A DNA stretch of 64,000 nt from Verrucomicrobium sp. BvORR106 (GTDB taxonomy: Bacteria; Verrucomicrobiota; Verrucomicrobiia; Verrucomicrobiales; Verrucomicrobiaceae), in contig NZ_BATR01000181.1 in NCBI RefSeq assembly GCF_000739655.1, positions 1 through 64,000 of the forward strand, given 5' to 3'. Shown piece after piece: positions 17,422 through 26,067 of this stretch (position 1 is the stretch's first letter; the number at the start of each line of letters is the position of its first letter). Below the pieces are notes generated by a model. The model was given only the letters and a program-made list of their open reading frames with translations. It was not told the DNA's origin and did not search any database. The position numbers and the translations under genes were made by a program.

Positions 17422-18471
17422 TTAATACACGCCTTCCACGATCTTGTTTTCCATGGCGCCGAACGGACGCACTTCGGCCACCCCATCCCATTCATACGGG
17501 CCACGCGGCTTGCGGCGCAGGGCCTCATCACGCTCCAGGAAGCGCGGCATGAAGAATTCCTTGGTCAGGGTGGTCAGCTCCACGCGGCCCCAGGTGTCAT
17601 ACTCCACGGTTTCATCCGTGTTGGTGGGGTTCACCACGCGCAGCACAGCACGGGGCTGGGGGGCGTAGTAGGTGATGGAATACTTGTCTTCCTGCAGCAA
17701 CGGCACGCTGGCAGCCAGGCCCATGAGGGTGTTTCCGTAGGTGGGGTAGAAGCCGACGCGGTTTTCCAGCACCTCTTCCACAATGAAGCGCACGTACTGG
17801 GGCAGCATGGTGGTGCCGCCGCAGAAGACGCCGCGGATGCCGGCGGCAAAGATGTCCACCTTCTCCGCCAGGGCTTCGAGCAGCTTCGGCGTGGTGAAAA
17901 GGCCGCTCACCTTGCGGTGCTTGAGAATCGTCGCCGCCTGGTCCACCACGTGGTCCATGTACTGGCGCGCCACGTCGAACTGCTTGTTCGAGATGAGCTT
18001 CTTCACGAAGCGCGGGTCGAGATCGATGAAATAGCAGGAGGAGCCGCGCACGTTGGCGAGGTGCTCAATCGCGAGGCGCAGACGGCGGGGGCCGGTGGGG
18101 CCCATCATGAGCCAGGCACCGCCGCGGGGGAAGTGCTCGTCGCTGATCTTCTCAGAGAACTCGCTGTAGTCCGTCTTGTAGTCCTCCCAGCCGATGCGCT
18201 GCTTGGGCATGCCCGTGGTGCCACCGGTCTCGAAAATGTTGAAAGGGCGCCCCTTGAAGGCTGCGGGCACCCAGACTTCTGGCTGCAGGTCACGGAGCCA
18301 TTCATCCTGGAAGTGGGGGAACTTCTTCATGTCCCCGATGGTCTGGATCTCCTGGCGGGGGTCAAAGTTCTTGGAGGCCCACTCCAGCCAGAAAGGGCTG
18401 CCAGTTTCCGGCGAAAAGTGCCACTGGATGATTTCGCGGAGGTGGGAGTCGAGTCGTTCTTGAGCGGTCAT
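17422..18471 (-). CDS. ANL-superfamily adenylating enzyme lacking the C-terminal domain (EhpF/GriD-like candidate)
   Basis: A 349-residue adenylate-forming enzyme related to phenylacetate-CoA ligase. The nucleotide loop ETGGTTGMPKQ (about residues 81-91), a substrate-side GVFCGGTTMLP segment and a YPTYGNTLMG motif are present. It ends soon after the DTWGRVELT hinge, so the mobile C-terminal domain with the usual catalytic Lys is short or missing, as in EhpF. Such shortened enzymes activate an acid as acyl-adenylate for a partner dehydrogenase rather than making CoA esters. It is the first gene of the operon, separated from the PQQ-protein gene by a terminator. Confidence 0.7.
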   Translation of the reverse strand: MTAQERLDSHLREIIQWHFSPETGSPFWLEWASKNFDPRQEIQTIGDMKKFPHFQDEWLRDLQPEVWVPAAFKGRPFNIFETGGTTGMPKQRIGWEDYKTDYSEFSEKISDEHFPRGGAWLMMGPTGPRRLRLAIEHLANVRGSSCYFIDLDPRFVKKLISNKQFDVARQYMDHVVDQAATILKHRKVSGLFTTPKLLEALAEKVDIFAAGIRGVFCGGTTMLPQYVRFIVEEVLENRVGFYPTYGNTLMGLAASVPLLQEDKYSITYYAPQPRAVLRVVNPTNTDETVEYDTWGRVELTTLTKEFFMPRFLERDEALRRKPRGPYEWDGVAEVRPFGAMENKIVEGVY

Positions 18472-18515
18472 GGTCGTCTGTCTGAAAATGAAGGATCGGT
18501 CAGCGCACGTAAATC

Positions 18516-18551
18516 AAAAAACGGACAGGCCGGGGGATGCCAGCCTGTCCG
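18516..18551 (-). terminator. Rho-independent terminator of the PQQ-like protein operon
   Basis: CGGACAGGC (18522-18530) pairs with GCCTGTCCG (18543-18551). Read on the minus strand the stem runs into a T6 tract (18516-18521). It lies 25 bp after the stop of the 542-residue beta-propeller gene. Confidence 0.85.
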
Positions 18552-18575
18552 CGTGTAAGCCTGACAGGTGCTGAA

Positions 18576-20204
18576 TTAGTTCTTGGCCACGCCCTGAGCG
18601 CCCTGCTTGAAGGCGTAGAGGTGCGTGTGGGTGGTGACGTAGAGGACGCCGTTGGCGGCCACTGGCGTGCCCATCACTGGGGACGGGAACTCAACGGAGC
18701 CGAGTTCCTTCATCTCCTTGCCTTCGGCGAGGATGAAGAGTTCCCCCTCTTCGTTGCCGATGTACACCTTGCCGTCTGCCACGAGCGGGCTGCCCCAGAT
18801 GTGGCCCTTGGTATCGAACTTCCACTGCTCCTTGCCCGTCTTGGCATCGAGGCAGAAGAGGCGTCCAGTATAGTCGCCCACATAGATGAGGCCGTCCTTG
18901 ATGGCCGGGGTGCTGATGGAACGCTCGATGCCCTTGAAGGTCCACACCGGCTTGCCGGAGATGTCACCGGTCTTGGTAGGGTCAATACAGCTGAACATGC
19001 CCAAGCCTTCGCCGTGCTCGGGGTCCTGGCCGATCGGCACATAGACCAGACCGTCGTAGTACACCGGGGTGGAGATGATCTCGCTGGGGCCGTCAAACTC
19101 CGCGTATTTGCGGGGCTTGCCGCTTTCATCCTTCCGGTACTCCGGCGGGTTGGCGTCATAGCGCCAGTATTCCTTGAGCAGGTTCAGCCCTTCTTCATTG
19201 GGCTTGGTCTCAGGAGCCAGGCCGTAGATCCAGCCATCACCGGCGGCGAAGACGATCTGCTGCTGGCCTTTGACGTCAGCTTCAATGGCGGAGGACCAGG
19301 AGGCGTGCAGCACGCGGGCGCTCGTCTCAGCGCTCTGCTCGCCGAGCAGTTCACCGGTGTTGGCGTCCAGCATGATGAAGCTCGGTGCATTCGGTGCGGG
19401 GATGTTGGTATGCGTCCAGTCCACCCCGTTGCAGGTGGCGACGAACACCTTGTCACCCACCACGAGCGGATAACCGGAGGTCGCGTTGTGCTGGAACACG
19501 CCCAGCTCTTTGTACATGTCGTACACCCAGAGGATGTCCATGTCCTGGGCACCCGGGGGCACTTCCACGGGCTTGCCATCAGGTCCGGGGGAAGCCATGA
19601 ACGCGGCCTCGTCCTGCATGCCCTGGTTGCCGTTGGCCATGCCATCCACATCGAAGCAGATGATCTGGCAGCGGTTGCCGGGAACGTAGCCCTTTTTGCC
19701 GACGATGGTAGGCGAGGCACACACGCCCAGGTACTCCCAATCGTTCACCTTGCCGGTGCCCATCTTCGGGCTGACCATCTGATAGAGGAACTTGCCGGTC
19801 TTCTCTTCGAAGACCATGACGATGCCCCTGTCGCCGATGTGGGCAGGATTGCGAGGGCTCTCGTTGTTCGTGCCGACGAACACCTTGCCATCTGCCACCA
19901 CTGGCGTGCCGTAGGTCTGGGAGCCCAGCTTGGCCACCCAGAGACAGTTCTTGGTGGTGCTGATATCAATGTCCTCCGCGCCCGGGGCCGTGTTGGCCTC
20001 TTGAGCATCGGGACGGAGACGGCCAGCGATCTTGGGGGCCGCCTTGGGACCGAGCTTCTTGCCTGGTGCCATCTCCACCGGAAGACCGGTCTCAGGGGAC
20101 ACCATGTTGCGCGAGTTCACACCGCCCCACTGGGGCCAGTCAGCAGCGTGCAGCCCCGCCACTGCAAAGGCAGCGGTAAGGAGGGTCAGAGTTTGCTTCT
20201 TCAT
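18576..20204 (-). CDS. Secreted PQQ-like beta-propeller protein
   Basis: A 542-residue exported protein with a signal peptide (MKKQTLTLLTAAFAVAGLHA) followed by ADWPQWGG, a start often seen in Verrucomicrobia and Planctomycetes propellers. Repeated blades of the type PVVADGKVFVG, PLVVGDKVFVA, PAIKDGLIYVGDYTGRLFCLDAKTGKEQW and PLVADGKVYIG show the PQQ_2 repeat fold. No cytochrome motif (CxxCH) is present and the residues that bind PQQ and Ca in alcohol dehydrogenases are not evident, so it may be a non-enzymatic propeller. It follows the 761-residue propeller gene after 46 bp, suggesting one operon. Confidence 0.78.
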   Translation of the reverse strand: MKKQTLTLLTAAFAVAGLHAADWPQWGGVNSRNMVSPETGLPVEMAPGKKLGPKAAPKIAGRLRPDAQEANTAPGAEDIDISTTKNCLWVAKLGSQTYGTPVVADGKVFVGTNNESPRNPAHIGDRGIVMVFEEKTGKFLYQMVSPKMGTGKVNDWEYLGVCASPTIVGKKGYVPGNRCQIICFDVDGMANGNQGMQDEAAFMASPGPDGKPVEVPPGAQDMDILWVYDMYKELGVFQHNATSGYPLVVGDKVFVATCNGVDWTHTNIPAPNAPSFIMLDANTGELLGEQSAETSARVLHASWSSAIEADVKGQQQIVFAAGDGWIYGLAPETKPNEEGLNLLKEYWRYDANPPEYRKDESGKPRKYAEFDGPSEIISTPVYYDGLVYVPIGQDPEHGEGLGMFSCIDPTKTGDISGKPVWTFKGIERSISTPAIKDGLIYVGDYTGRLFCLDAKTGKEQWKFDTKGHIWGSPLVADGKVYIGNEEGELFILAEGKEMKELGSVEFPSPVMGTPVAANGVLYVTTHTHLYAFKQGAQGVAKN

Positions 20205-20250
20205 AGTAGGCTAAATCAAGTTGGATCAACGTCCGGCGTACAGCCCGGGG

Positions 20251-22536
20251 TTATTTGTTGGAGGTGACGGAGATGTTGTCCAGATAGGCGCGCTTCTGGT
20301 TGAGCGGGGTGAAGCTGAAGATCCCAGGGGCACCTTCCTTGTGTGCCATGGAGACCGGCACTTCGATCGTCCAAGCTTCTGGCTCTGGTTGGCCTTTTTC
20401 CCAAGCTTTGGCTTTGACCACACCACTGCCATCGGGGTTCGAATCCACACGCGTCTTCAGCGTGTACCACTTGTTGGCGATGATCTTGTAAGGCACCACT
20501 TCCTTCAGACGCTCCAGGTTGGAGCTCACCTCCAGCTGGCCGGCGTTGCCGCGCAACACGATGGAGTAGCGCTGGTTGATGAGACCGATATCCGATTTCA
20601 CACGGGCGCTGCCGTCCGTGAGCACATCCGCCTGCAGGGTGTAGTTGGACAGGTTGCTGGGCGCGATGAAAGTCGTCGCCCGCTGGAAGAGGATGCGGTC
20701 AAAGGTCTTCGCGAACACCTTCTCGCCATTCAGTTCGCGCACGTCGAACTTGAAGCGAGCACCGATCCAGGGGAGCGGAGGGTACGAGAACTTAATATGT
20801 TCAGCGGGCTGCTCTTCATGCAGTTCCACATCGTTGAAGGTCATGTTGATGGGCAGACCCTGGAGCACACGGCCGCGGATGGTGCCGAAGATGCCGCCTT
20901 CACCCGTGGCCTTGAAGGCACCAGCGGAGAGCTTGGCTTCAGGAGTTGCCACCAATTCACCCGCTTCATTGAAGCTCGCATCCATGGTGCTTTTCACCTT
21001 GGCGGTCGGGGGGATGAAGCTCTCCCACTTCACGTTCTTCACGTCACCCACCACGAAGCCGTTGGCGTCCGTGCTGCGCACGCGGAAGCTCTGCTTGTGG
21101 CCGGGGGTGAGCACCACTTCTGTCGGGATGATCTGCAACGCCTTGGCCGGACCGGCCTTGGGCACCTCCACCACCGGAGCCTTGTCCCAAGTGATGCCTT
21201 TGTTCTCAATCTGGAAGCAGTAGAACTTGGCGGTGGTATGGACGTACACGTGACCGTCGAACACGATCGGCGTACCGAGGCACTGGCCTTCCAGCTTCAC
21301 TTCTGAGATGATCTCAGCATCTTTGGCACCGGGCTTGAGCACCACCAGACGGCCATCAAGCAGGGCGGCGAAGATCCAGCCATTGGCATAGGAAAGGGAC
21401 GCGTGAATGTTGGCGGTGGCCATCTTCTTGGTCCACTCGATCTCACCGGTATCGGCGTTTACTGCGTTCAGCACCCCGGTGTCATCCACCTGATAAACCT
21501 GGTTCCCCACGATGATGGGTGAGCCGTTGCTGGACCCGATGTGGTTGCGCCAGTTTTCAACCTTGGCCGTTTCCAGCACCGTGGTTTCAGCGCCAGGGGC
21601 GGCAGGAGCCAGGGTTTCAGGAAGCTTGATGGAGGCGAGGCGCCCCTTGTCCGTGGAGTCCACGTTTTCATCCCCGTGTACGGAGATGAGGTTGCCCTTG
21701 TAGAGAAGCACTGAGGCGTTCACCCCGTTCTTGCATGCCTGCCAGCGCCAGAGGGGTTTGCCGTTGCGGGCATTCACACACACGATGTTGCCGCAGCCCG
21801 TGCCGCTGTAGAAGACGCGCTTGCCGTCGCGAGTTTCAAAAACCGGCGTCGAGAAGGAGCTGTCCACCGGGGGGCTCACGCCGGGCATGGACCACCAGAC
21901 CAGTTCCCCGGTGATCTTGTCATAGGCGTAGAAGCGGTCTGCAGCAGGACCATCTGCACCCCAGTTGGAGGTGATGCCGTGAATGATCACCAGATCGCCT
22001 TCGATCACCGGCGTGCCCACGCGGGAGTTCGGGAAGCTCATGCGACCGAAGTCCTCCATGGTGGAGATGCGCCACTGTTCTTTCCCCTCGAAATCGAAAC
22101 AGACGAAAATACCGTAGTGCGTGATGAGATAAACGCGCTTCGTCACAGGATCCACCGCTGGTGCCCCGATGGAATAACGGTCATACACGGTGTCGCTCAG
22201 GAAATCCTTGAACTCATGCTCCCAGAGAGCCTTGCCCGTCTTGGCATCCATGCAGGTGAGGGTCTCCACCAACTCCTTGTCCTTGCCCTTGTAGCCCCAG
22301 GAGAAAACTTTGCCATCCGCCACCACTGGAGATCCACGGCCAGCGGAATCATGCACCCAGAGCGGGGTGGGACTCAGCTTGCCTCCTTTGTAGTGCTCAA
22401 GGGAAACACCGGTCTGCAAAGGACCGCGCCAGACGGACCATTGATGAGCGTCCTTCGTTTCGGCAGCCTGGGAGGTGCCTCCTTGTACCAGAGCTGCAAC
22501 GGCCAGCAGGCCGTAAAGGCGTGTGAGAGTAAGCAT
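20251..22536 (-). CDS. Secreted PQQ-like beta-propeller protein with C-terminal beta-sandwich region
   Basis: A 761-residue exported protein with a signal peptide (MLTLTRLYGLLAVAALVQGG). The first about 450 residues hold PQQ-like blades (SPVVADGKVFSWG, TPVIEGDLVIIHG, SPIIVGNQVYQVDDTG, TPIVFDGHVYVHT). The remainder is a beta-rich region: an Ig-like segment (VVLTPGHKQSFRV), then a concanavalin/LamG-like end containing the NYTLQADVLTDGS and LDNISVTSNK strands. This resembles a sugar- or matrix-binding module, but the assignment is by pattern only. It heads an operon with the 542-residue propeller. No catalytic residues are recognised. Confidence 0.75.
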   Translation of the reverse strand: MLTLTRLYGLLAVAALVQGGTSQAAETKDAHQWSVWRGPLQTGVSLEHYKGGKLSPTPLWVHDSAGRGSPVVADGKVFSWGYKGKDKELVETLTCMDAKTGKALWEHEFKDFLSDTVYDRYSIGAPAVDPVTKRVYLITHYGIFVCFDFEGKEQWRISTMEDFGRMSFPNSRVGTPVIEGDLVIIHGITSNWGADGPAADRFYAYDKITGELVWWSMPGVSPPVDSSFSTPVFETRDGKRVFYSGTGCGNIVCVNARNGKPLWRWQACKNGVNASVLLYKGNLISVHGDENVDSTDKGRLASIKLPETLAPAAPGAETTVLETAKVENWRNHIGSSNGSPIIVGNQVYQVDDTGVLNAVNADTGEIEWTKKMATANIHASLSYANGWIFAALLDGRLVVLKPGAKDAEIISEVKLEGQCLGTPIVFDGHVYVHTTAKFYCFQIENKGITWDKAPVVEVPKAGPAKALQIIPTEVVLTPGHKQSFRVRSTDANGFVVGDVKNVKWESFIPPTAKVKSTMDASFNEAGELVATPEAKLSAGAFKATGEGGIFGTIRGRVLQGLPINMTFNDVELHEEQPAEHIKFSYPPLPWIGARFKFDVRELNGEKVFAKTFDRILFQRATTFIAPSNLSNYTLQADVLTDGSARVKSDIGLINQRYSIVLRGNAGQLEVSSNLERLKEVVPYKIIANKWYTLKTRVDSNPDGSGVVKAKAWEKGQPEPEAWTIEVPVSMAHKEGAPGIFSFTPLNQKRAYLDNISVTSNK

Positions 22537-22910
22537 GGGAAGTTGTGGGATGGGCAGAGGGCGAATCGACTAAGACTTCTGCAGACTGCAAGTCGGTACG
22601 AAGTGCCTGTCTCCTGCTCGATGATGCCAGCACGGGCGGGGCGATTGAACGCCTCCCAGAGCTGAAATCTATCAGGCAGAGACGTGGCCGTGAGCACCAA
22701 ATTGAGCCTTGGAAATCAGTGCGTTCACACCGTCTCCACAGGCCAGTTTGGACACTTTTTGGACGGAATCATTAGGTTTTCATTACTTGCCACAGATGGC
22801 ATATATCTATGTCAATCCGAAAAATAATAAAATATACATGCTTCACTCTCGACACTCGGTTCGCATAAATGATAAACAGAACCTGTTTTTGAAAAAGTGA
22901 CCTGTTAGGA

Positions 22911-22939
22911 TTGACGCCCCCTCAAAAGATTTTAAGATT
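22911..22939 (+). promoter_or_regulatory. Possible sigma-70-type promoter
   Basis: TTGACG at 22911-22916 is followed after exactly 17 bp by AAGATT at 22934-22939. The -35 box is good, the -10 box is weak. It points toward the orphan terminator at 23038-23074. Confidence 0.3.
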
Positions 22940-22945
22940 CCCTTG

Positions 22946-23074
22946 TTCTGCGGACTCTAAGTTTGGCAGGCCGATTGGGCGCAGCCTGGTTTGCTGTTTC
23001 CTTTCGTTCCGATCCTCGTATTGGTTGCTGGATCGCTGGCTCTCCGGTCGAAAGGCCGGAGAGCCTCTCTTTTT
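22946..23074 (+). ncRNA. Candidate small non-coding RNA
   Basis: A plus-strand unit of about 130 nt bounded by a promoter-like pair (22911-22939) and a strong plus-oriented terminator (23038-23074). There is no plus-strand gene upstream that the terminator could serve. The segment has no sensible reading frame. It was compared by eye with SRP RNA, tmRNA and RNase P and shows none of their hallmark motifs; 6S RNA cannot be excluded. Confidence 0.3.
23038..23074 (+). terminator. Orphan rho-independent terminator
   Basis: GGCTCTCCGG (23038-23047) pairs perfectly with CCGGAGAGCC (23056-23065), followed by TCTCTTTTT on the plus strand only. No plus-strand coding gene precedes it within 9 kb. Confidence 0.7.
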
Positions 23075-23160
23075 CTGGGCCCTGGGAGGGCAGCAGAAGC
23101 CCGTCGCTGGACCGCAGGTCCACGGGCGCCCACATGGACTGCCGCTCCTCGGATAAGCTC

Positions 23161-24657
23161 TTACAGTGATTGCAACCCCGCCTTGGGATACAGGTGCGCC
23201 AGGACCACGGTCCCCAGTTCCACTACCATGGTCTCCATCTCCTCATTCAGGCTACCCACGCCCACTTCCTTCTTGGAGGAGCGCATCCACACGGAGTCCA
23301 CCTTGTCCTTGAGAGCCTCGACGATGACGGACACCTCCTGCTGCCAGTGCGCGGGCCGGGGGTCACGCTTCCAGGCCCCGCGCCCCCTGCCGAAGTGCGC
23401 CACCGCCAGGTAGCTCAGCAGGGCCAGCTTCACTTGCTCCCGGAAATGTTCCTTGGACCAATGCAGCTTGTTGTCGTCTCCCCGGACGAGGTGGTAGCTC
23501 TTGATGAGCGCATAAGCCCCCAGGCCGCCGCTGATGCCTCCGATCAAGGCTCCACCACCAAAGGTAAGCCCGCCAGCCTTAAGATCCACCACAAGCCCCG
23601 CGAGGGCCCCAGAGGCGATACCGCTCAGAGCACCCCAAACTGCAGCCTCCACGTGCTGAGGGGTCGAAAAGTCCTGCCGGGCCGCCTTGAGCATCTCCCC
23701 TTCCTCGTCGGCCCCTTCCAGATCGTGGAGGGCGATGAGTTCGTTCATCGTCTGCTCTGCCCGGGCCGCCAGGGACTGGCTGAGCTTCTGGCGGGCCTCG
23801 CTCCACTCGGACTCGATCTGCCCCCTCTGGAAGCCCAGCTTTTGCAAGAAACTCTCTGGCTTGACGCTCACGCCATCCAGGGCATTGGCCGTCAGTTGAT
23901 GAGCCAGGGCACGCATCGACCGGTGGAACACTTCCTCGTTGCGCCGGGTCCAGGCTTTCTCGATTTTGGCAAAGATCTCCTTACGTTCTGCTGGCAACAC
24001 CTCGTCCAGTGTGTCCAGAAGCTCGCCCTCCTGCACCCAGCAACGGGAGAAGGCGTCCATGTTCAGCACCGCCTTCACGATCGGAAACTTTTCCAGGTGG
24101 GATTTCCACACCTTCTCCTCCGCCGCCTCCTCTTCTGAAGGGCGTGGGGCTCCCGTCTGGTTCAGCAGCACCAGGACGGGCTTGCCCAGCCACCCCAGGA
24201 TTTCCATCTCCGGCTCCACAAAGGTGCCGCCGGCCAGGCTCTCGCTGGCATTCACGAGGTAGAGCACCACATCGGCATCCTCCCGCACGTTCCGCAGGGC
24301 CTGCTGGCTGCACCAGAGCGGCATGTCGGTGAAGCGGTCCCACATCTGCGTGAAGAACCACGCCAGGGGCCGCTCCATGCGCTGGAGCCGCTTGAGCAGG
24401 CGGGACGAGTCCCCGAAGCCAGGCGTGTCCCAGAGGACCAGCGTGGCATCCTCTGCCTCCATCAGGGTGTAGGAGGTGTTGTACAGCGTGACGTGGGCAG
24501 CATCCCGCACCTCCCCCACATCCCGACGCAGGAGGGTGCGAGCCAGCGTGGTCTTGCCGGCGTTGGTATGGGAGATAAGGCTGAGGGTGATCGTTTTCGG
24601 CACGGCGCGTGTGGCTTTGTCCAAAGTCGGGATTCGGTCTGCGGCAAGGGGATTCAT
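23161..24657 (-). CDS. GTPase/DUF3482 family protein
   Basis: A 498-residue protein with an Era-like P-loop GTPase domain and a DUF3482-type C-terminus. G1 is SHTNAGKTTL (about 28-37), G3 is WDTPGF (about 75-80) and G4 is LLNQTGAP, where Gln replaces the Lys of the usual NKxD, so guanine recognition may be unusual. A hydrophobic Gly/Ala-rich hairpin (GALSGIASGALAGLVVDL and GGISGGLGAYALI) suggests membrane association. The start overlaps the stop of the upstream DUF2868 gene (ATGA at 24654-24657 on the minus strand), a pairing also seen in Proteobacteria. The role of the pair is unknown. Confidence 0.8.
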   Translation of the reverse strand: MNPLAADRIPTLDKATRAVPKTITLSLISHTNAGKTTLARTLLRRDVGEVRDAAHVTLYNTSYTLMEAEDATLVLWDTPGFGDSSRLLKRLQRMERPLAWFFTQMWDRFTDMPLWCSQQALRNVREDADVVLYLVNASESLAGGTFVEPEMEILGWLGKPVLVLLNQTGAPRPSEEEAAEEKVWKSHLEKFPIVKAVLNMDAFSRCWVQEGELLDTLDEVLPAERKEIFAKIEKAWTRRNEEVFHRSMRALAHQLTANALDGVSVKPESFLQKLGFQRGQIESEWSEARQKLSQSLAARAEQTMNELIALHDLEGADEEGEMLKAARQDFSTPQHVEAAVWGALSGIASGALAGLVVDLKAGGLTFGGGALIGGISGGLGAYALIKSYHLVRGDDNKLHWSKEHFREQVKLALLSYLAVAHFGRGRGAWKRDPRPAHWQQEVSVIVEALKDKVDSVWMRSSKKEVGVGSLNEEMETMVVELGTVVLAHLYPKAGLQSL

Positions 24658-26030
24658 CAGACCCAGTTCACATTAAGGCCCTGCATCACGGCCCGCCAGG
24701 ACTGGGCCTTGTCCGCGAGACGCTTCTCTCCATCGGCGAACCCGGACCAGCGCTTCCTCAGATCGGCGTCGTCCAGGGCCACAGAAAGAAACACCGCAGA
24801 TGATTTGTCGTTCTTCATGCGATTGAGAAGTGCCTCCACGAGCCAGCGCTGAATCTCCTCCTCTGGGACGGAGGCCATGTTAAACACGAGCAGGCATCGT
24901 GCCCCGGTGGATGGAAGGGTGGCGACAAAATCCGCCTCCGCCCCGACGGGCACGCTGTGGTAATCGATCTCCCCGACGTCCCGCCACTGCTGGTGGGCGA
25001 GCTGCCGCCAGCGATTGCGGGAACTCGCATCGTGGGCCAACCCATGGGTCAGCACCATCGCCCCCGCTCCCGCCCCCGGCACCACAGATCGCAGTCGGTG
25101 GGCATAGGCCTGCCAGTCTGAGGAGTTGATTTCCGCATCCGAAATGCGCGTGGTGCGAAATCTCTCCAGCAGCACCAGCAGGGCACGGGGAACAACCACG
25201 AGTAGCCCCAAGGTCGCAGCGTAGAGATGAATCCATGGCAGGGCCTCCCCCGGAGCGGGAGCGGCGGTATCTGCCCGACGATGCATCTGCGGCAGTTGGT
25301 CCAGAGGGATCGGTTTCCCCGTCACGGCCGAGGCCGGGGTAAAGAGCAGTGAGAAAAACTCTTGTGCCCCCCGCTCGTTCAGCAAGGTGCTCTCCCACAC
25401 CGCCCGGTACTCCTTGGACCAGCCGCGGGCATACATCCCGGAAACGCTGCCCAGCGCCAAAATCGCCGCCCCGATGTGAAACCAGGCCCGGAACCGCAAA
25501 TAAAAACGGCGCAACGCCGCCGCTGAGGTCAGCGCCATAAAGCGCTGCAATCCAATGCCCGCCGGAGTGCTGGCGGGATCCGCCTCCACGGGCAGACGGT
25601 CGATCTTGGACACCAGCTTTTGCGTCCAGGCCGGAGCCGCTCCCTTCGAAACCGGGAGCAGGCTAAGCAGCACCACGACAAGGTTCCACACGATGATGCC
25701 GATCAGCGGGAGGGAGAGCAGATTGATCTCACTCTCCTGCCCGAGAGCCGCCAGCCACCAGCCCACGAGGAAGGCGATGATCCAGCCTGTGGTCACGAGC
25801 CAGCGCGGCAGGGAGGGCGGGGTCAGACGCGATCCCCACCCTGGCTGGAGCGCCCGCCCGGCCAGGAGCCTGGCGCGACGGACCAGGAGTTGGTCCACGC
25901 TCACGTCCCCTTTTCGCACCACTTCCTGAGTGACCGCCCGCAGCGCGTCATCACTCCAGATCTGACCGTCGCGATCCGTCTCTTCGACGGCACGCACCCG
26001 GGCAACTTGAACGAACTCTTTCCAGGTCAT
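24657..26030 (-). CDS. DUF2868 family membrane protein
   Basis: A 457-residue inner-membrane protein. Four hydrophobic helices are evident: WLVTTGWIIAFLVGWWLAAL, LPLIGIIVWNLVVVLLSLL, FHIGAAILALGSVSGMYARG and IHLYAATLGLLVVVPRALLVLL. A soluble C-terminal domain of about 150 residues follows, containing AMVLTHGLAHD and CLLVFNMASVPEE. This is the DUF2868 arrangement. It is translationally coupled to the DUF3482 GTPase by a 1-bp overlap, so the two products probably act together at the membrane. Confidence 0.78.
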   Translation of the reverse strand: MTWKEFVQVARVRAVEETDRDGQIWSDDALRAVTQEVVRKGDVSVDQLLVRRARLLAGRALQPGWGSRLTPPSLPRWLVTTGWIIAFLVGWWLAALGQESEINLLSLPLIGIIVWNLVVVLLSLLPVSKGAAPAWTQKLVSKIDRLPVEADPASTPAGIGLQRFMALTSAAALRRFYLRFRAWFHIGAAILALGSVSGMYARGWSKEYRAVWESTLLNERGAQEFFSLLFTPASAVTGKPIPLDQLPQMHRRADTAAPAPGEALPWIHLYAATLGLLVVVPRALLVLLERFRTTRISDAEINSSDWQAYAHRLRSVVPGAGAGAMVLTHGLAHDASSRNRWRQLAHQQWRDVGEIDYHSVPVGAEADFVATLPSTGARCLLVFNMASVPEEEIQRWLVEALLNRMKNDKSSAVFLSVALDDADLRKRWSGFADGEKRLADKAQSWRAVMQGLNVNWV

Positions 26031-26067
26031 GTTTTAGTCATTCACCCCCAATGCAGCATTCCAACAC

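Larger units (their letters stand above)
22537..23160. other. Gene-free region with an AT-rich stretch
   Basis: No convincing gene lies in these 624 bp. Positions about 22750-22940 are clearly AT-rich against a GC-rich background and probably hold promoters, including that of the minus-strand propeller operon. The right half contains a candidate small-RNA unit (22946-23074) ending in a strong terminator. Confidence 0.6.

Noticed and set aside
17422..18471. Ordinary phenylacetate-CoA ligase (PaaK)
   Set aside because: The protein is about 80-90 residues shorter than PaaK and lacks the usual C-terminal domain; no other phenylacetate genes are nearby.
15983..18471. Bioluminescence-type LuxC/LuxE fatty acid reductase
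   Set aside because: The gene order and sizes are similar, but there is no luciferase gene and the ligase lacks the C-terminal acylated Cys expected of LuxE.
20436..20446. GGTTCGAATCC, which matches a tRNA T-loop
   Set aside because: It lies inside the 761-residue propeller gene (coding VDSNPDG on the minus strand), and no acceptor stem or anticodon arm can be built around it.
22709..22900. 63-codon plus-strand frame in the AT-rich patch
   Set aside because: No ribosome-binding site, no family signal and it overlaps promoter-like AT-rich DNA.
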